DNA from: Burkholderiaceae bacterium
GTDB lineage: Bacteria; Pseudomonadota; Gammaproteobacteria; Burkholderiales; Burkholderiaceae_E
NCBI GenBank assembly: GCA_023954045.1
Contig: JAMLIR010000005.1
Coordinates: forward strand, 115,685-179,684
Length of the DNA: 64,000 nucleotides
Direction of reading: 5' to 3'
Each line of letters starts with the position of its first letter. Position 1 is the stretch's first letter. The notes under the pieces are model-generated. The model was not told the origin of the DNA, ran no database searches, and saw nothing but the letters and a program-made list of their open reading frames with translations. Shown one piece after another: positions 18,173 to 27,335 of the stretch. The position numbers were made by a program, and so were the translations under genes.

Positions 18173-19321
18173 GTGATCTTCGAACCCTCGCCCGAAGACA
18201 GGCTGGCGGTCGACGGCCTGCGCCGCATGATCGAGCGGGAGATCGCGCCGATCGCGACACGCCACCGCGACGAGGTCTTTCCGAAGCAGGTCGCGCACGA
18301 GCTACTGGGCCTGCTGTCCCGGCACGGCATCGGCGGCGGCTGGGTGCCCGAAGAGGGCGGCGGGCTGGGGCTCGGATTCGTCTCGAGCGGACTGCTGTAC
18401 GAGGAGCTCTCGCGGGTGAGCCCCGATGCGGCCGGGCTCGCGTACGTGCACGAGGGCGCAGCGATGAAGCTGCATCGCGGCGGCTCGCCCGGGCTGCGGC
18501 AGCGGTACCTGCCCGGGCTCGTCTCGGGGCAGCTGATCGGCTGCTCGGCGGTGACCGAGCCGGGAGGCGGGTCGAACGTTCGCAACATGAAGACCCGCGC
18601 GCAACGCAGCGGCAACGGCTTCGTCGTCAACGGCGAGAAGACCTTTATCTCGAACGCGCCGATCGCCGACGTGATCATGCTGACCGCCCGCACCGGCGAG
18701 CAGGACTTCTCGGTGTTCCTGGTCGATCCGCGCGAGCACCGGATCGAGACGCGCGAGATCGCCAAGCTGGGACTGAGGAGCTGGTCGCTGGGGCAGGTCT
18801 TTTTCAACGACACCTGGATCGCCGACGACTACCTGATCGGAGGCGTCGGCGAGGGCCTGCGCGAGACGATGAAGGGGTTCGAGCGCGCGCGCATCTTCGT
18901 GGCAATCCTCGCGCTGGGCATCGCGCAGGCGGCGCTCGAGGAGAGCCTGCGCTACGCGCGCGAGCGCGAGCAGTTCGGCCGGCCGATCGGCGCCCACCAG
19001 CTGGTGCAGGCGATGCTCGCGGACATGGCGACCGAGCTGCACGCGGCCCGCCTGCTGGTCTACCGGGGCCTCGCGCTGCTCGACAAGGGGCAGCGCTGCA
19101 ACCTCGAGGCCGCGATGGCCAAGATCTACGCGACCGAGGCGGCGCTGCGGATCGCCTCGAAGGCGATCCAGATCCACGGCGCCTACGGGCTAACCACCGA
19201 ATTCCCGGTCGAACGCCACTTCCGAAATGCCCGGATGCTGACCATGCCCGACGGCACGACGCAGATCAACCAGCTGGTGATCGGCCGCGAGCTGCTCGGC
19301 ATCGACGCTTTCGGCGGCTGA
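18173..19321 (+). CDS. Acyl-CoA dehydrogenase family protein
   Basis: A 382-residue acyl-CoA dehydrogenase with the N-terminal helical, middle beta (GCSAVTEPGGGSNVRNMKTR) and C-terminal helical domains (REREQFGRPIGAHQLVQAML). At the usual catalytic Glu position of medium-chain enzymes (EGT before the FAD-binding loop) it has Asp360 in MPDGTTQINQL. This may change activity or chain specificity, or another Glu may serve. The start is GTG at 18173, with GGAG 10-13 bases upstream. It is the last gene of the UxaA operon and convergent with the flavin oxidoreductase gene. Confidence 0.9.
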   Translation: MIFEPSPEDRLAVDGLRRMIEREIAPIATRHRDEVFPKQVAHELLGLLSRHGIGGGWVPEEGGGLGLGFVSSGLLYEELSRVSPDAAGLAYVHEGAAMKLHRGGSPGLRQRYLPGLVSGQLIGCSAVTEPGGGSNVRNMKTRAQRSGNGFVVNGEKTFISNAPIADVIMLTARTGEQDFSVFLVDPREHRIETREIAKLGLRSWSLGQVFFNDTWIADDYLIGGVGEGLRETMKGFERARIFVAILALGIAQAALEESLRYAREREQFGRPIGAHQLVQAMLADMATELHAARLLVYRGLALLDKGQRCNLEAAMAKIYATEAALRIASKAIQIHGAYGLTTEFPVERHFRNARMLTMPDGTTQINQLVIGRELLGIDAFGG

Positions 19322-19363
19322 ACGGCCGGCCCGCCGGTCGGCGCGGTCCCTCGGTCCGGGCCC

Positions 19364-20707
19364 TCAGCCCGGCTCGGCGACCGGGTCGAGCACCGCGCCC
19401 GCGCGCCGCAGGTTGCGCTGCAGCGCCTCGACCGCCACCGAGCGCACCGCGCCGCCCGCGGACAGGCTCATCGCCGCCGCGGTGCCGGCGGCCTCGCCCA
19501 TCGCGACGCACGGCCCGGCGACGCGCGCCGAGGCCTGCGCCGCATGCTCGGCCGACAGGTTGCGCCCGGCCACCAGGAGGTTGTCGAAGCCCGCGACGAC
19601 GAGGCAAGCCCACGGCAGGCCGTACCACTCCCCATCGGGCAGGAACTCCCAGGTCGTGGCGCGGCCCTTGCCGTGCAGCTCCAGCGGCCAGGACGAGCAG
19701 GCGATGCGGTCGTCGGGCTTCACGCAGCCGCGCACGTGCGCCTCGGTGAGCACGCCGTCGCCGCGCACCAGGCGCGTCTCGCGCACGCCGACGCGCGCGC
19801 CGATGTCGATCACGCGAGCGCGCCCGAAGCCCGGAACGTAGCGGCGGAAGACTTCCTCGTAGAGCTTCACCTGCTGTCGCCCGACGCGCTCGGCCTCGCT
19901 CAGCTGCTCCGGATCGACCAGCAGGAACGGCTCGCCGTCGGGATTCGTGAGCTTGGTCACGTTCAGGTGCACGACGCCCTCGAGCGGATTCACGTGCACC
20001 CCGGTCGTGGTGCGCGGCAGCGGGTAGCCGTCGGCGACCGCGCGCTCGAGCAGCTCGCGGATCTGCGGACGCGTGAGTTCTCCGGCGACCGCGGTGTCGA
20101 CGCCACCGAGCCGGAACATCGTCGACGCATACTGCGTCGTGCCTTCCTCGCCCAGCGCGAAGTCCGCGCCGGCCCGGGCCGCGACGTCGGCGTCGCCCGA
20201 CGCGTCGATGACCACGCGCGGCGCGATCGCCGCGCGCCCGCCCTTGTTCTCGACGATCACCGCCGTCACGCGCGAACCGTCGGTCTGCGCCGCGACCGCG
20301 CCGGTGTGCAGCAGCACGCGCACGCCGTGGGCAGCGACCATCTCGTCGGCGACCAGCTTCAGGCTGGCCGACTCGTAGGGCACGCCGAGGATGCGCCCAT
20401 GGCGGCGGGGCGGCAGCAGCGCGTCGCGCGCCGCGAGTCGACCTTCGAGCTCTAGGTACAGCCCGCCAACGACCCGCCCGAGCCGCTCGTCGTCGACCAC
20501 CATGTGCGTGCCGCAGAAGCCACCGAGCGTGACCAGCGTCAGCGTGCCGCCGAGGCAACCCCAGGCCTCGACCAGCATCGTTCGCGCGCCGCCGCGCGCC
20601 GCCGCGCACGCCGCCGCGATGCCCGCCGCGCCGCCGCCCACCACCAGCACGTCGGGCTCGGCGATCACCGGTGTGCGGCGTTCGGGTTCGACGATCGTTC
20701 GCGTCAC
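19364..20707 (-). CDS. FAD-dependent oxidoreductase (FAD_oxidored family)
   Basis: A 447-residue flavoprotein. A dinucleotide-binding motif lies at the N-terminus (PDVLVVGGGAAGIAAACAAA, about residues 18-37), followed by GCLGGTLTLVTLGGF, which is typical of the FAD_oxidored family, and a second FAD contact near the C-terminus (NLLVAGRNLSAEHAAQASAR). The substrate is not predictable. It is the last gene of a minus-strand operon (flavin oxidase, CoA-transferase, LacI, dehydratase, this gene). Confidence 0.85.
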   Translation of the reverse strand: MTRTIVEPERRTPVIAEPDVLVVGGGAAGIAAACAAARGGARTMLVEAWGCLGGTLTLVTLGGFCGTHMVVDDERLGRVVGGLYLELEGRLAARDALLPPRRHGRILGVPYESASLKLVADEMVAAHGVRVLLHTGAVAAQTDGSRVTAVIVENKGGRAAIAPRVVIDASGDADVAARAGADFALGEEGTTQYASTMFRLGGVDTAVAGELTRPQIRELLERAVADGYPLPRTTTGVHVNPLEGVVHLNVTKLTNPDGEPFLLVDPEQLSEAERVGRQQVKLYEEVFRRYVPGFGRARVIDIGARVGVRETRLVRGDGVLTEAHVRGCVKPDDRIACSSWPLELHGKGRATTWEFLPDGEWYGLPWACLVVAGFDNLLVAGRNLSAEHAAQASARVAGPCVAMGEAAGTAAAMSLSAGGAVRSVAVEALQRNLRRAGAVLDPVAEPG

Positions 20708-20736
20708 TTCTCGGCTCCTCGCGCCAGCGACCCGGC

Positions 20737-22407
20737 TCAGGGTTCGATCAGCACCGCGCCGCGCGAGATCGGCTGCACGGTGCGCGCATAGACCGACAGC
20801 CAGCCGCGCTCCTCGGCCGGCGCGACGGTCGGCCCGCGCTCGCGACGGCGCGCGAGCTCGCCCTCGTCGACCGCCAGCGTCACCGTGCGACGCTCGATGT
20901 CGACGACGACCGGGTCGTCATCCTCGACGAACGCGATCAGCCCGCCGGCCGCCGCCTCGGGCGAGACCAGCCCGATCGCGATGCCCCGGTTCAGGCCCGA
21001 CAGCTGCCCGTCGGTGACAACCGCCACGTCGCGGCTGCGGCCCGCGCCTTCGACCGCGGCCACGAAGCCGGAAGCGAGCGCCATGCCCGGGCCGCCGCGC
21101 GCGCCCATGCCGCGCAGCACCGCCACGGTGCCCGGCACGATGCGACCGTCACGCAGCGCCTGCAGCGCCGCCTCCTGCGAGTCGAACACCAGCGCGCGAC
21201 CCTCGAAGCGCGACGCCTTGCCGCCGGCGTCGCCCAGCTTCAGGATCGCGCCCTCGGTCGCCAGGTTGCCGCGCATCACGACGACCGAGGCCTTGCGCGA
21301 GATCGGATCGTCGATCGTGCGCACCACCGCGCCGGGCTCGGGCGCGGCCGCGATCTCCTCGGCCCAGCTGCGCCCCGACACGGTCAGGCACTCGCCGTGG
21401 ACCAGCGTGCGCAGCCGCTGCATCACCGCGCGCGCGCCGCCAGCGGCTTCCAGCTGCTCGATGCGGGTTTCGCCGTTGGGGCGCACCGCGCACAACAGCG
21501 GCACGCGCTCGCCGGCGCGGTCGTAGAGGTCGTAGATCTGCACCGGGCAGCGGGCCTCGACCGCGATCGCCTGCAGGTGGCGGGCGAGGTTGATCGACGC
21601 GGACAACGCGAGGCCGGCCATCACCGCGTTCTCGAACGCCTGCGGTGTCAGGATCCGGCTCGGCCTCAGGTCCTCCCAGACCGCCTCGACCACGCGCCGG
21701 CCGGCGGCCCGCGCGTACTCGAACATGCGCTCGCTGTTCGCCCTCACCGGCGTGCCGCCCGGCAGCGCGAGCCCGAGCACCTCGGCGGCAATATGCATCG
21801 TGTTTGCGGTGCCCATGCCCGCGCACACGCCGGGCCCGCCGATCGCGACGTCGCACATCCTGCCGAGCCGCTCCAGGCTGATCTCGCCGGTCGCGACCCG
21901 CCCCACGCTCTCGTAGACCTCCTCGATGTCGACCGCGCAGCCGTCGAGCGTGCCGTGCGGCTGGTAGCCGCACGGCACGATCAGCGTGGGAACGTCGAGC
22001 CGCGCCGCGGCCATCATCTGGCCAGGCGCGGTCTTGTCGCACGAGGCGAGGCAGATCATGCCGTCGAGCTGCGCGCCCTCGACCTGCACCTCGATGTCGT
22101 TGACCAGCAGGTCGCGGCTGGGAAGGATGTAGCGGCCCTGCTTGCCCGCGCTGGTGACGAAGTCGCTCGGCGCGCAGGTGCGGATCTCGAACGCCAGCCC
22201 GCCGGCCTCGCGCACCGCCTGCTTGACTGCCGCGGCGATGCCGTCAAGGTGACTGAAGCAGATCGACAACTCCGACGACGAATTGACGACCGCGATCTTG
22301 GGCTTGCGCATGTCCTCGTCGCTCAGCCCCAGCGCGCGCCACTGCGCGCGCCGCACCGCCCAGCGCGGCGAGCCTTCCTCGAAGTTACTGCGAAGCTTTC
22401 TCGTCAT
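20737..22407 (-). CDS. IlvD/Edd-family dehydratase (sugar-acid type)
   Basis: A 556-residue dehydratase with the iron-sulfur cysteines of the family in ELSICFSHLDG, MICLASCDKTAPGQMMAA and GPGVCAGMGTANTMHIAAE. Later landmarks are GMGARGGPGMALASGFVAA and VTDGQLSGLNRGIAIGLVSP. Its length and the surrounding sugar- and acid-catabolic genes point to the sugar-acid branch (arabinonate/xylonate/gluconate type) rather than biosynthetic IlvD. The reaction is loss of water from a 2,3-dihydroxy acid to give a 2-keto-3-deoxy acid. Its start overlaps the LacI gene by 23 bases. Confidence 0.88.
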   Translation of the reverse strand: MTRKLRSNFEEGSPRWAVRRAQWRALGLSDEDMRKPKIAVVNSSSELSICFSHLDGIAAAVKQAVREAGGLAFEIRTCAPSDFVTSAGKQGRYILPSRDLLVNDIEVQVEGAQLDGMICLASCDKTAPGQMMAAARLDVPTLIVPCGYQPHGTLDGCAVDIEEVYESVGRVATGEISLERLGRMCDVAIGGPGVCAGMGTANTMHIAAEVLGLALPGGTPVRANSERMFEYARAAGRRVVEAVWEDLRPSRILTPQAFENAVMAGLALSASINLARHLQAIAVEARCPVQIYDLYDRAGERVPLLCAVRPNGETRIEQLEAAGGARAVMQRLRTLVHGECLTVSGRSWAEEIAAAPEPGAVVRTIDDPISRKASVVVMRGNLATEGAILKLGDAGGKASRFEGRALVFDSQEAALQALRDGRIVPGTVAVLRGMGARGGPGMALASGFVAAVEGAGRSRDVAVVTDGQLSGLNRGIAIGLVSPEAAAGGLIAFVEDDDPVVVDIERRTVTLAVDEGELARRRERGPTVAPAEERGWLSVYARTVQPISRGAVLIEP

Positions 22408-23482
22408 GGCGCGCCTTTCGGTTGGCGGATCGAGCGGCGGCGGCCGGCCGGGACCGGCCCTCGCCGGGCCCTGGAAACGGGTGGCGGCCGGTCGAGCCGC
22501 GGATCACCAGGTCGTTGGGAAAGCAGCGGCGCTCGGCCGGCCTGGCCGGCTCGGCGATCCGCCCGAGCAGCAGCTCGATGCCGCAGGCGATCATCTCGTC
22601 CATCGGCTGGCGCACCGTGGTCAGGTCGTAGGCATCCCACGACGCGAGCTCGATATCGTCGTAGCCGATGATCCACAGGTCGTCGGGCACCCTGATCCCG
22701 AGGTGCCGCGCGCCGTCGATTGCGCCGGCCGCCAGCACGTCGTTCACGCAGAAGATCGCGTCGGGCGGGCTGCCCAGCTCGAGCAGCCGGATCGCCGCCT
22801 CGCGCCCGCTCGCGTGGCTGAAGGTCTCGGAGCGGCGGTAGTACTGCGGCGGCAACGCGATGCCGGCGCGCGCCAGTCCGGCGCGAAAGCCGGCTTCCCG
22901 GTTGCGGATCGTGCTCGCCCGCGGAATGCCGCCGATCAGCGCGATCCTGCGCCGGTCGCAGCGCACCAGGTACCCGGACACGCGCTCGCCGCCACCGGTG
23001 TTGTCGCTCGACACCTGGTCGGCGGGGCAGCTGTCTACCGTGCGGTTGACCAGCACGACCGGCGCCTCGGGCGAGTGGACCTCCTTCAGGAACTGCGACT
23101 CGGCGGTGGCGGCGGTCAGGATCACGCCGTCGACAATGCCCTGGCGCAGCGCACGCACCGCGGGCTGGTCGCCGCCGTGCTCGGCGTCCCAGACGATCAT
23201 GCGCCGGTCGAGCCGCGCGAGCTGCGCGCCGATCGCCTCGAGCATCGCCGGATAGAGCTGGTACGACAGCCGCGCCACCACGACGCCGATCGAGCCGGTG
23301 CGCCGGCCGCGGATCGCGCGCGCAGCGGCATTCGGCTCGTACTTGGTCTCGGCCAGCACGCGCAGCACCCTGTCTCGCGTGGCCGGGCGGACCCGCTGGT
23401 CATCACGCAGCACCCGCGACACGGTGGCCTGCGAGACGCCGGCCAGGCGGGCCACCTCGTGACTGGTCAGCGCGCGGCTCAC
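22385..23482 (-). CDS. LacI-family transcriptional regulator
   Basis: A 365-residue regulator. The helix-turn-helix is SHEVARLAGVSQATVSRVLR (about residues 7-26) with the hinge helix PNAAARAIRGRRTGSIGVVV, followed by a type I periplasmic-binding-like domain (FCVNDVLAAGAIDGARHLGI). The C-terminus has an unusual Arg/Ala/Lys-rich extension of about 30 residues. The start is GTG at 23482, overlapping the CoA-transferase stop by 4 bases, so the regulator is inside the operon it probably controls. The palindrome at 26423 is its candidate operator. Confidence 0.9.
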   Translation of the reverse strand: MSRALTSHEVARLAGVSQATVSRVLRDDQRVRPATRDRVLRVLAETKYEPNAAARAIRGRRTGSIGVVVARLSYQLYPAMLEAIGAQLARLDRRMIVWDAEHGGDQPAVRALRQGIVDGVILTAATAESQFLKEVHSPEAPVVLVNRTVDSCPADQVSSDNTGGGERVSGYLVRCDRRRIALIGGIPRASTIRNREAGFRAGLARAGIALPPQYYRRSETFSHASGREAAIRLLELGSPPDAIFCVNDVLAAGAIDGARHLGIRVPDDLWIIGYDDIELASWDAYDLTTVRQPMDEMIACGIELLLGRIAEPARPAERRCFPNDLVIRGSTGRHPFPGPGEGRSRPAAAARSANRKARHDEKASQ

Positions 23483-24702
23483 ACGATGCCCGTTCGGCGC
23501 AGCTCGGCGATCCGACCGGAGTCGAGGCCCAGCAGCTCGCCCAGCACCTGGTCGGTGTGCTGGCCGAGCACCGGCGGCGCGTCCCCATACTCGATCGCGG
23601 TGCGCGAATAGCGGATCGGGTTCGCGACCTGCGGAACCTTGCCCGCCGCCGCGTGCGGCAGGTCCATGCGCAGCCCGCGATGCACGACCTGCGGATCGGC
23701 GAACACGCGATCGAGCGTGTTAATCGGGCCGCACGGCACGCCGACGGCCTCGAGCGCCTCGATCCACTCGTCGGTGGAGCGGGCGCGCATCGCGCTCGCG
23801 ACCAGCGCCACCAGTTCGTCGCGATGCGCGAGGCGCGCGCGGTTGTCGACGAAGCGCGCGTCGTCGCCGAGCGCGGCCAACCCCGCCACGTCGCAGAAGC
23901 GCCGGAACTGGCGGTCGTTGCCGATCGCGAGGATCAGGTTGCCGTCGCGCGTCGGAAACGCCTGGTACGGCGTCAGGTTCGGATGCGCGTTGCCCCAGCG
24001 GCGGGGCAGCTGCCCGGAGACCAGGTAGTTGAGGTTCTGGTTGGCGAGCCACGAGACCTGTGTGTCGAGCAGCGACATGTCGACGTACTGGCCCAGGCCG
24101 CTGGAACGGCGCTCGTAGAGCGCCGCGGCGATCGCGAACGCCGAGTACATGCCGGTCATCATGTCGGCGATCGGCACGCCGCACTTCTGCGGGCCGCCCC
24201 CGGGCATCTCGTCGCGCTCGCCGGTCACGCTCATCAGCCCGCCCATCGCCTGGATCATGAAGTCGTAGCCGGCGCGCTCGCTGTACGGGCCGGTCTGCCC
24301 GAAGCCGGTGATCGAGCAGTAGACCAGCCCCGGGTTGAGCGCCGACAGCGACGCCCAGTCCAGGCCGTAGCGCTTCATGTCGCCGACCTTGAAGTTCTCG
24401 ATCACGACGTCGGAGATCGCAGCCAGCGAGCGCGCGATCTGCTGTCCCTCAGGGGCGGCGATGTCGAGCGTGATCGACTTCTTGCCGCGGTTGGCCGACA
24501 TGAAGTACGCCGAGTCGGTGGTCTCGGTGCCGTCGGTCCGCGCGACGAAGGGCGGCCCCCACGCCCGCGTGTCGTCGCCGATGCGCGGGCGCTCGACCTT
24601 GATCACTTCGGCGCCGAGGTCGGCCAGCGCCTGCGTGCACCAGGGCCCGGCGAGTATGCGGCTCAAGTCGAGAACGCGGATGCCGAGCAGGGGTCCGGGC
24701 AT
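23479..24702 (-). CDS. CaiB/BaiF-type CoA-transferase (second copy)
   Basis: A 407-residue family III CoA-transferase: GIRVLDLSRILAGPWCTQAL, SANRGKKSITLDI, DVVIENFKVGDMKRYGLDW, SERAGYDFMIQAMGGLMSVT. Unlike the copy at 16980, it keeps Asp at the catalytic position (GQYVDMSLLDTQVSWL). It belongs to the AGPS-like/LacI/dehydratase operon. Two CoA-transferases on opposite strands about 5 kb apart suggest that two acids, or two steps, are CoA-activated. Confidence 0.9.
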   Translation of the reverse strand: MPGPLLGIRVLDLSRILAGPWCTQALADLGAEVIKVERPRIGDDTRAWGPPFVARTDGTETTDSAYFMSANRGKKSITLDIAAPEGQQIARSLAAISDVVIENFKVGDMKRYGLDWASLSALNPGLVYCSITGFGQTGPYSERAGYDFMIQAMGGLMSVTGERDEMPGGGPQKCGVPIADMMTGMYSAFAIAAALYERRSSGLGQYVDMSLLDTQVSWLANQNLNYLVSGQLPRRWGNAHPNLTPYQAFPTRDGNLILAIGNDRQFRRFCDVAGLAALGDDARFVDNRARLAHRDELVALVASAMRARSTDEWIEALEAVGVPCGPINTLDRVFADPQVVHRGLRMDLPHAAAGKVPQVANPIRYSRTAIEYGDAPPVLGQHTDQVLGELLGLDSGRIAELRRTGIV

Positions 24703-24714
24703 GTGGCGGGCGGG

Positions 24715-26319
24715 TCAGGGGTCGATGAGCACGCCCGGATTGAGCACGGACCTGGGGTCGAGGACCCGCTTGGCCGCGCGCAGGGTATCTGCGAACAGCG
24801 GCGGGCGCTCCTGGTCGTACCAGGTCCTGTGATCGCGTCCGAGCGCGTGGTGGTGCGTAATCGTACCGCCTGCGTCGATCATCGCCTGCGAGGCCGCCGA
24901 CTTGATCGCCCAGAACTGCTCGACCAGCTTCGACTTGTCGCCCAGCGCGTGCCAGGTGAAGTACGGGGCCGGGCCGTCCGGGTACAGGTGCGTGAAGCGC
25001 ACCGTGCAGGTGCCGTCGCGCCCTGTGACCTCGCGGATCGCGCGCAGGGTCTGCGCCTTGACCCTGGCTTGGAAGTCGAGGTAGCGGTCCCAGGTGATGC
25101 AGCTCTCGATCGTGTCGCGCATCACGCCGCGCGCGATCGCGTGCGGCCGCAGGAAAGGCCCCCGCAGGAACTTGTCGCGCCAGTTGCCGGCAGCGCCGCT
25201 GCGTTGCGACTCGCTGTCGGCCAGTGCCTCCGGGTCCCACTGTCCGCCGTGGTCCGCGCACAGCTCCAGCGCGCGCTGCATCCAGGCGTCGAACGGATGG
25301 TCGGCGCCCTCGAAGGTGAGGATCAGGACCTCGTGGCGCCCGTCGCCCGCTTCGGTGAACGCCGCCTCGCCGCGCTCGAGCAGGCGGGCATTCGCCGGGT
25401 AGAGCCCGGCCTGCGAGATCGCGCGCACCGCGTCGACCGCGCGCGCGTAGTCGTCGAAGCGCACCGTCGTCGACTTGCGGAACTTCGGCCGGCGGTGCAG
25501 CCGCACCCACGCCTCGGTGATGATCCCCAGCGCGCCCTCGGATCCGAGGAACAGGCGGTCGGGGTTCGGTCCTGCGCCGCTGGTCGGCAGCCGGCGCGAG
25601 GCAACCGTGCCGGACGGCGTCACCACGCGCAGGCTCTCGACGTGGTCGTCGATCTGGCTGTAGACCGTCGCATAGTGTCCCGCGGCCCGGGTCGCGATCC
25701 AGCCGCCCAGCGACGAGAACTCCCAGGCCTGCAGAAAGAAGCGCAACGTCAGGCCGGTGGGCTTGAGTTGCTGCTCGAGCGAGGGGCCCAGCACGCCCGC
25801 CTGGATGCGCGCGGCCTGCGACACCGGATCGACCTCGAGGACGCGGTCCATGCGACTCATGTCGATCGTGACCGAGCCCCGGTAGCGATCGTCGCCGGGC
25901 GGGTTGACACCGCCGACGACGCTCGAGCCGCCACCGAACGGGATCGCCGCGATGTCGCCCGCGCTGCACCAATCGAGCAGCGCGCGGACCTCGCTCTCGT
26001 CGCGCGGGTACGCGACCCAGTCCGGCGGGTTGGAGAAGTCGCGCCGGTGGATCATGCGCGCCAGGTCGTGCACCGAGCGCCCGTAGCTGTGGAACAGCCG
26101 CTCGTGCTTGTCGCTCGTGACGAACGCCTGCAGGCTCGCGGGCGGCTGCACGCGCGGCGCGCGCAACTCGATCTCGGACTCGCGCGGCATCGGCATCGGC
26201 TCGAAGCGGTCGACGCCGAACAGGTTCGACCAGGTCTTCTCGAACCAGCGCAGTTCGTCGTCGCTGGCCTGGTCATCCTCGTATCCCCAGCCGTAGAAAC
26301 TGCGTCGCCTGTCGCTCAT
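24715..26319 (-). CDS. FAD-binding oxidase, alkyldihydroxyacetonephosphate synthase/2-hydroxyacid dehydrogenase type
   Basis: A 534-residue flavoprotein of the VAO (FAD_binding_4) superfamily. It has the AGPS-like N-terminal region (FYGWGYEDDQASDDELRWFE), the FAD segment AIPFGGGSSVVGGVNPPGDD and SSLGGWIATRAAGHYATVYS, the strand GSEGALGIITEAWVRLHRRP, and a C-terminal GGTITHHHALGRDHRTWY motif with the AGPS active-site His cluster. Bacterial homologues often oxidise D-2-hydroxy acids, so ether-lipid synthesis is not implied. It is the first gene of the operon; the upstream gap carries a perfect palindrome. Confidence 0.88.
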   Translation of the reverse strand: MSDRRRSFYGWGYEDDQASDDELRWFEKTWSNLFGVDRFEPMPMPRESEIELRAPRVQPPASLQAFVTSDKHERLFHSYGRSVHDLARMIHRRDFSNPPDWVAYPRDESEVRALLDWCSAGDIAAIPFGGGSSVVGGVNPPGDDRYRGSVTIDMSRMDRVLEVDPVSQAARIQAGVLGPSLEQQLKPTGLTLRFFLQAWEFSSLGGWIATRAAGHYATVYSQIDDHVESLRVVTPSGTVASRRLPTSGAGPNPDRLFLGSEGALGIITEAWVRLHRRPKFRKSTTVRFDDYARAVDAVRAISQAGLYPANARLLERGEAAFTEAGDGRHEVLILTFEGADHPFDAWMQRALELCADHGGQWDPEALADSESQRSGAAGNWRDKFLRGPFLRPHAIARGVMRDTIESCITWDRYLDFQARVKAQTLRAIREVTGRDGTCTVRFTHLYPDGPAPYFTWHALGDKSKLVEQFWAIKSAASQAMIDAGGTITHHHALGRDHRTWYDQERPPLFADTLRAAKRVLDPRSVLNPGVLIDP

Positions 26320-26405
26320 CGCATCCTCCTGCTCGCAGCCCCTCGCGCCCCAGGAGGCCTGTCGATTGTGTACGAATTAACGGTTTACAACTAGGAAATT
26401 CGGGC

Positions 26406-26434
26406 GTAGTCTGGCGTCCAAAGACTACGTAGTC
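26406..26434. promoter_or_regulatory. Perfect palindrome and repeated half-sites before the flavin-oxidase operon
   Basis: GACTACGTAGTC (26423-26434) is a 12-base perfect palindrome with the central CG typical of LacI-family operators. A further GTAGTC half-site lies at 26406-26411, so three half-sites occur in 29 bases. The position about 90-110 bases upstream of the first operon gene fits a regulatory site. LacI is the stronger candidate than the neighbouring GntR, because the TGGT-N3-ACCA motif is absent here. Confidence 0.45.
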
Positions 26435-26476
26435 ATTATGGCCCGCGATCCACACGAGGTCAATTCCCGACGCGCT

Positions 26477-27247
26477 TCAGGCCACGCGCGAGGACCTGCG
26501 CAGGATGCTGCGCCAGAACCCTTCGTGGATGTGCCGGCGCATCGCCTCGCGCGCCGCGGTCGTGTCGCGCGCGCCGATCGCGCGCAGGATCTCCTGGTGC
26601 TCGCGGTGCGAGCGTCGGCAGCGGCGCAGGTCCGAGAAGTACACGCGGCGCCTAACGATCGAGAGCCGGTAGAACGAGTGCACGATCTGCACGAAGACCG
26701 GGTTGTGGCTCGCGGCGACAACGCCCAGGTGGAACGCCTCGTCCAGGTCGATGATGCTGCGGTTGTCGACCAGGCGCTGGCCGGTCTGCTCGACGATCGA
26801 CGCGAGGAGCGCGAGGTCGGCCGCGGTGCGGCGCTCGCAGGCGAGTTCGATCGCCTGCAGCTCGAGCAGGTTGCGCACCTCCATCGAGTGGACGATCGTG
26901 TCGCGATCGAGTGGCAGCCCGTGGTTGCTACGCAGCACCACGCTCTCGAAGCTCGGGTACGCGTTCGGGCCCGCGAGGTAGATGCCGGAGTTCGGCTTGC
27001 GGGTGATCAGCCGCAGCGCCTCGAGGGTGGCCAGCGACTCGCGCAGCGCCGGGCGGCTCACGTCCAGCTGCGTCGCGAGGTCGCGCTCGGACGGAAGCCG
27101 CTCGCCCGCCGCGAGGCCGTGCTCCTCGATGTAGCGCAGCACCTGGCCGGTGACCGCGGGCTCGGCGTCCGCGGGCGGCAACGCGCCGCCGGCGTTCGGC
27201 TGCGCCGCACCTCGATCGGATCTGGAAGGGTTGCGCCGTGCAAGCAT
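26477..27247 (-). CDS. GntR-family regulator, FadR/FCD subfamily
   Basis: A 256-residue regulator with a winged helix at about residues 32-95 (LPSERDLATQLDVSRPALRE, LRLITRKPNSGIYL) and an FCD effector domain (MEVRNLLELQAIELACERRT; DEAFHLGVVAASHNPVFVQI; HREHQEILRAIGARD). The ATG at 27247 is chosen over a longer frame that begins with 25 Arg-rich residues unlike the family. It lies between the flavin-oxidase operon and the TRAP transporter operon and is divergent from the latter; operators of its type lie at 27378 and at 15415. Confidence 0.9.
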   Translation of the reverse strand: MLARRNPSRSDRGAAQPNAGGALPPADAEPAVTGQVLRYIEEHGLAAGERLPSERDLATQLDVSRPALRESLATLEALRLITRKPNSGIYLAGPNAYPSFESVVLRSNHGLPLDRDTIVHSMEVRNLLELQAIELACERRTAADLALLASIVEQTGQRLVDNRSIIDLDEAFHLGVVAASHNPVFVQIVHSFYRLSIVRRRVYFSDLRRCRRSHREHQEILRAIGARDTTAAREAMRRHIHEGFWRSILRRSSRVA

Positions 27248-27335
27248 GCGACTCGATACGATCTCTTCGGGCGGATGGATTCTACGCCCCGGGTCGCCGC
27301 GCCGCAGGCGCCGGCGCACCACCCGACGCGTGCGG

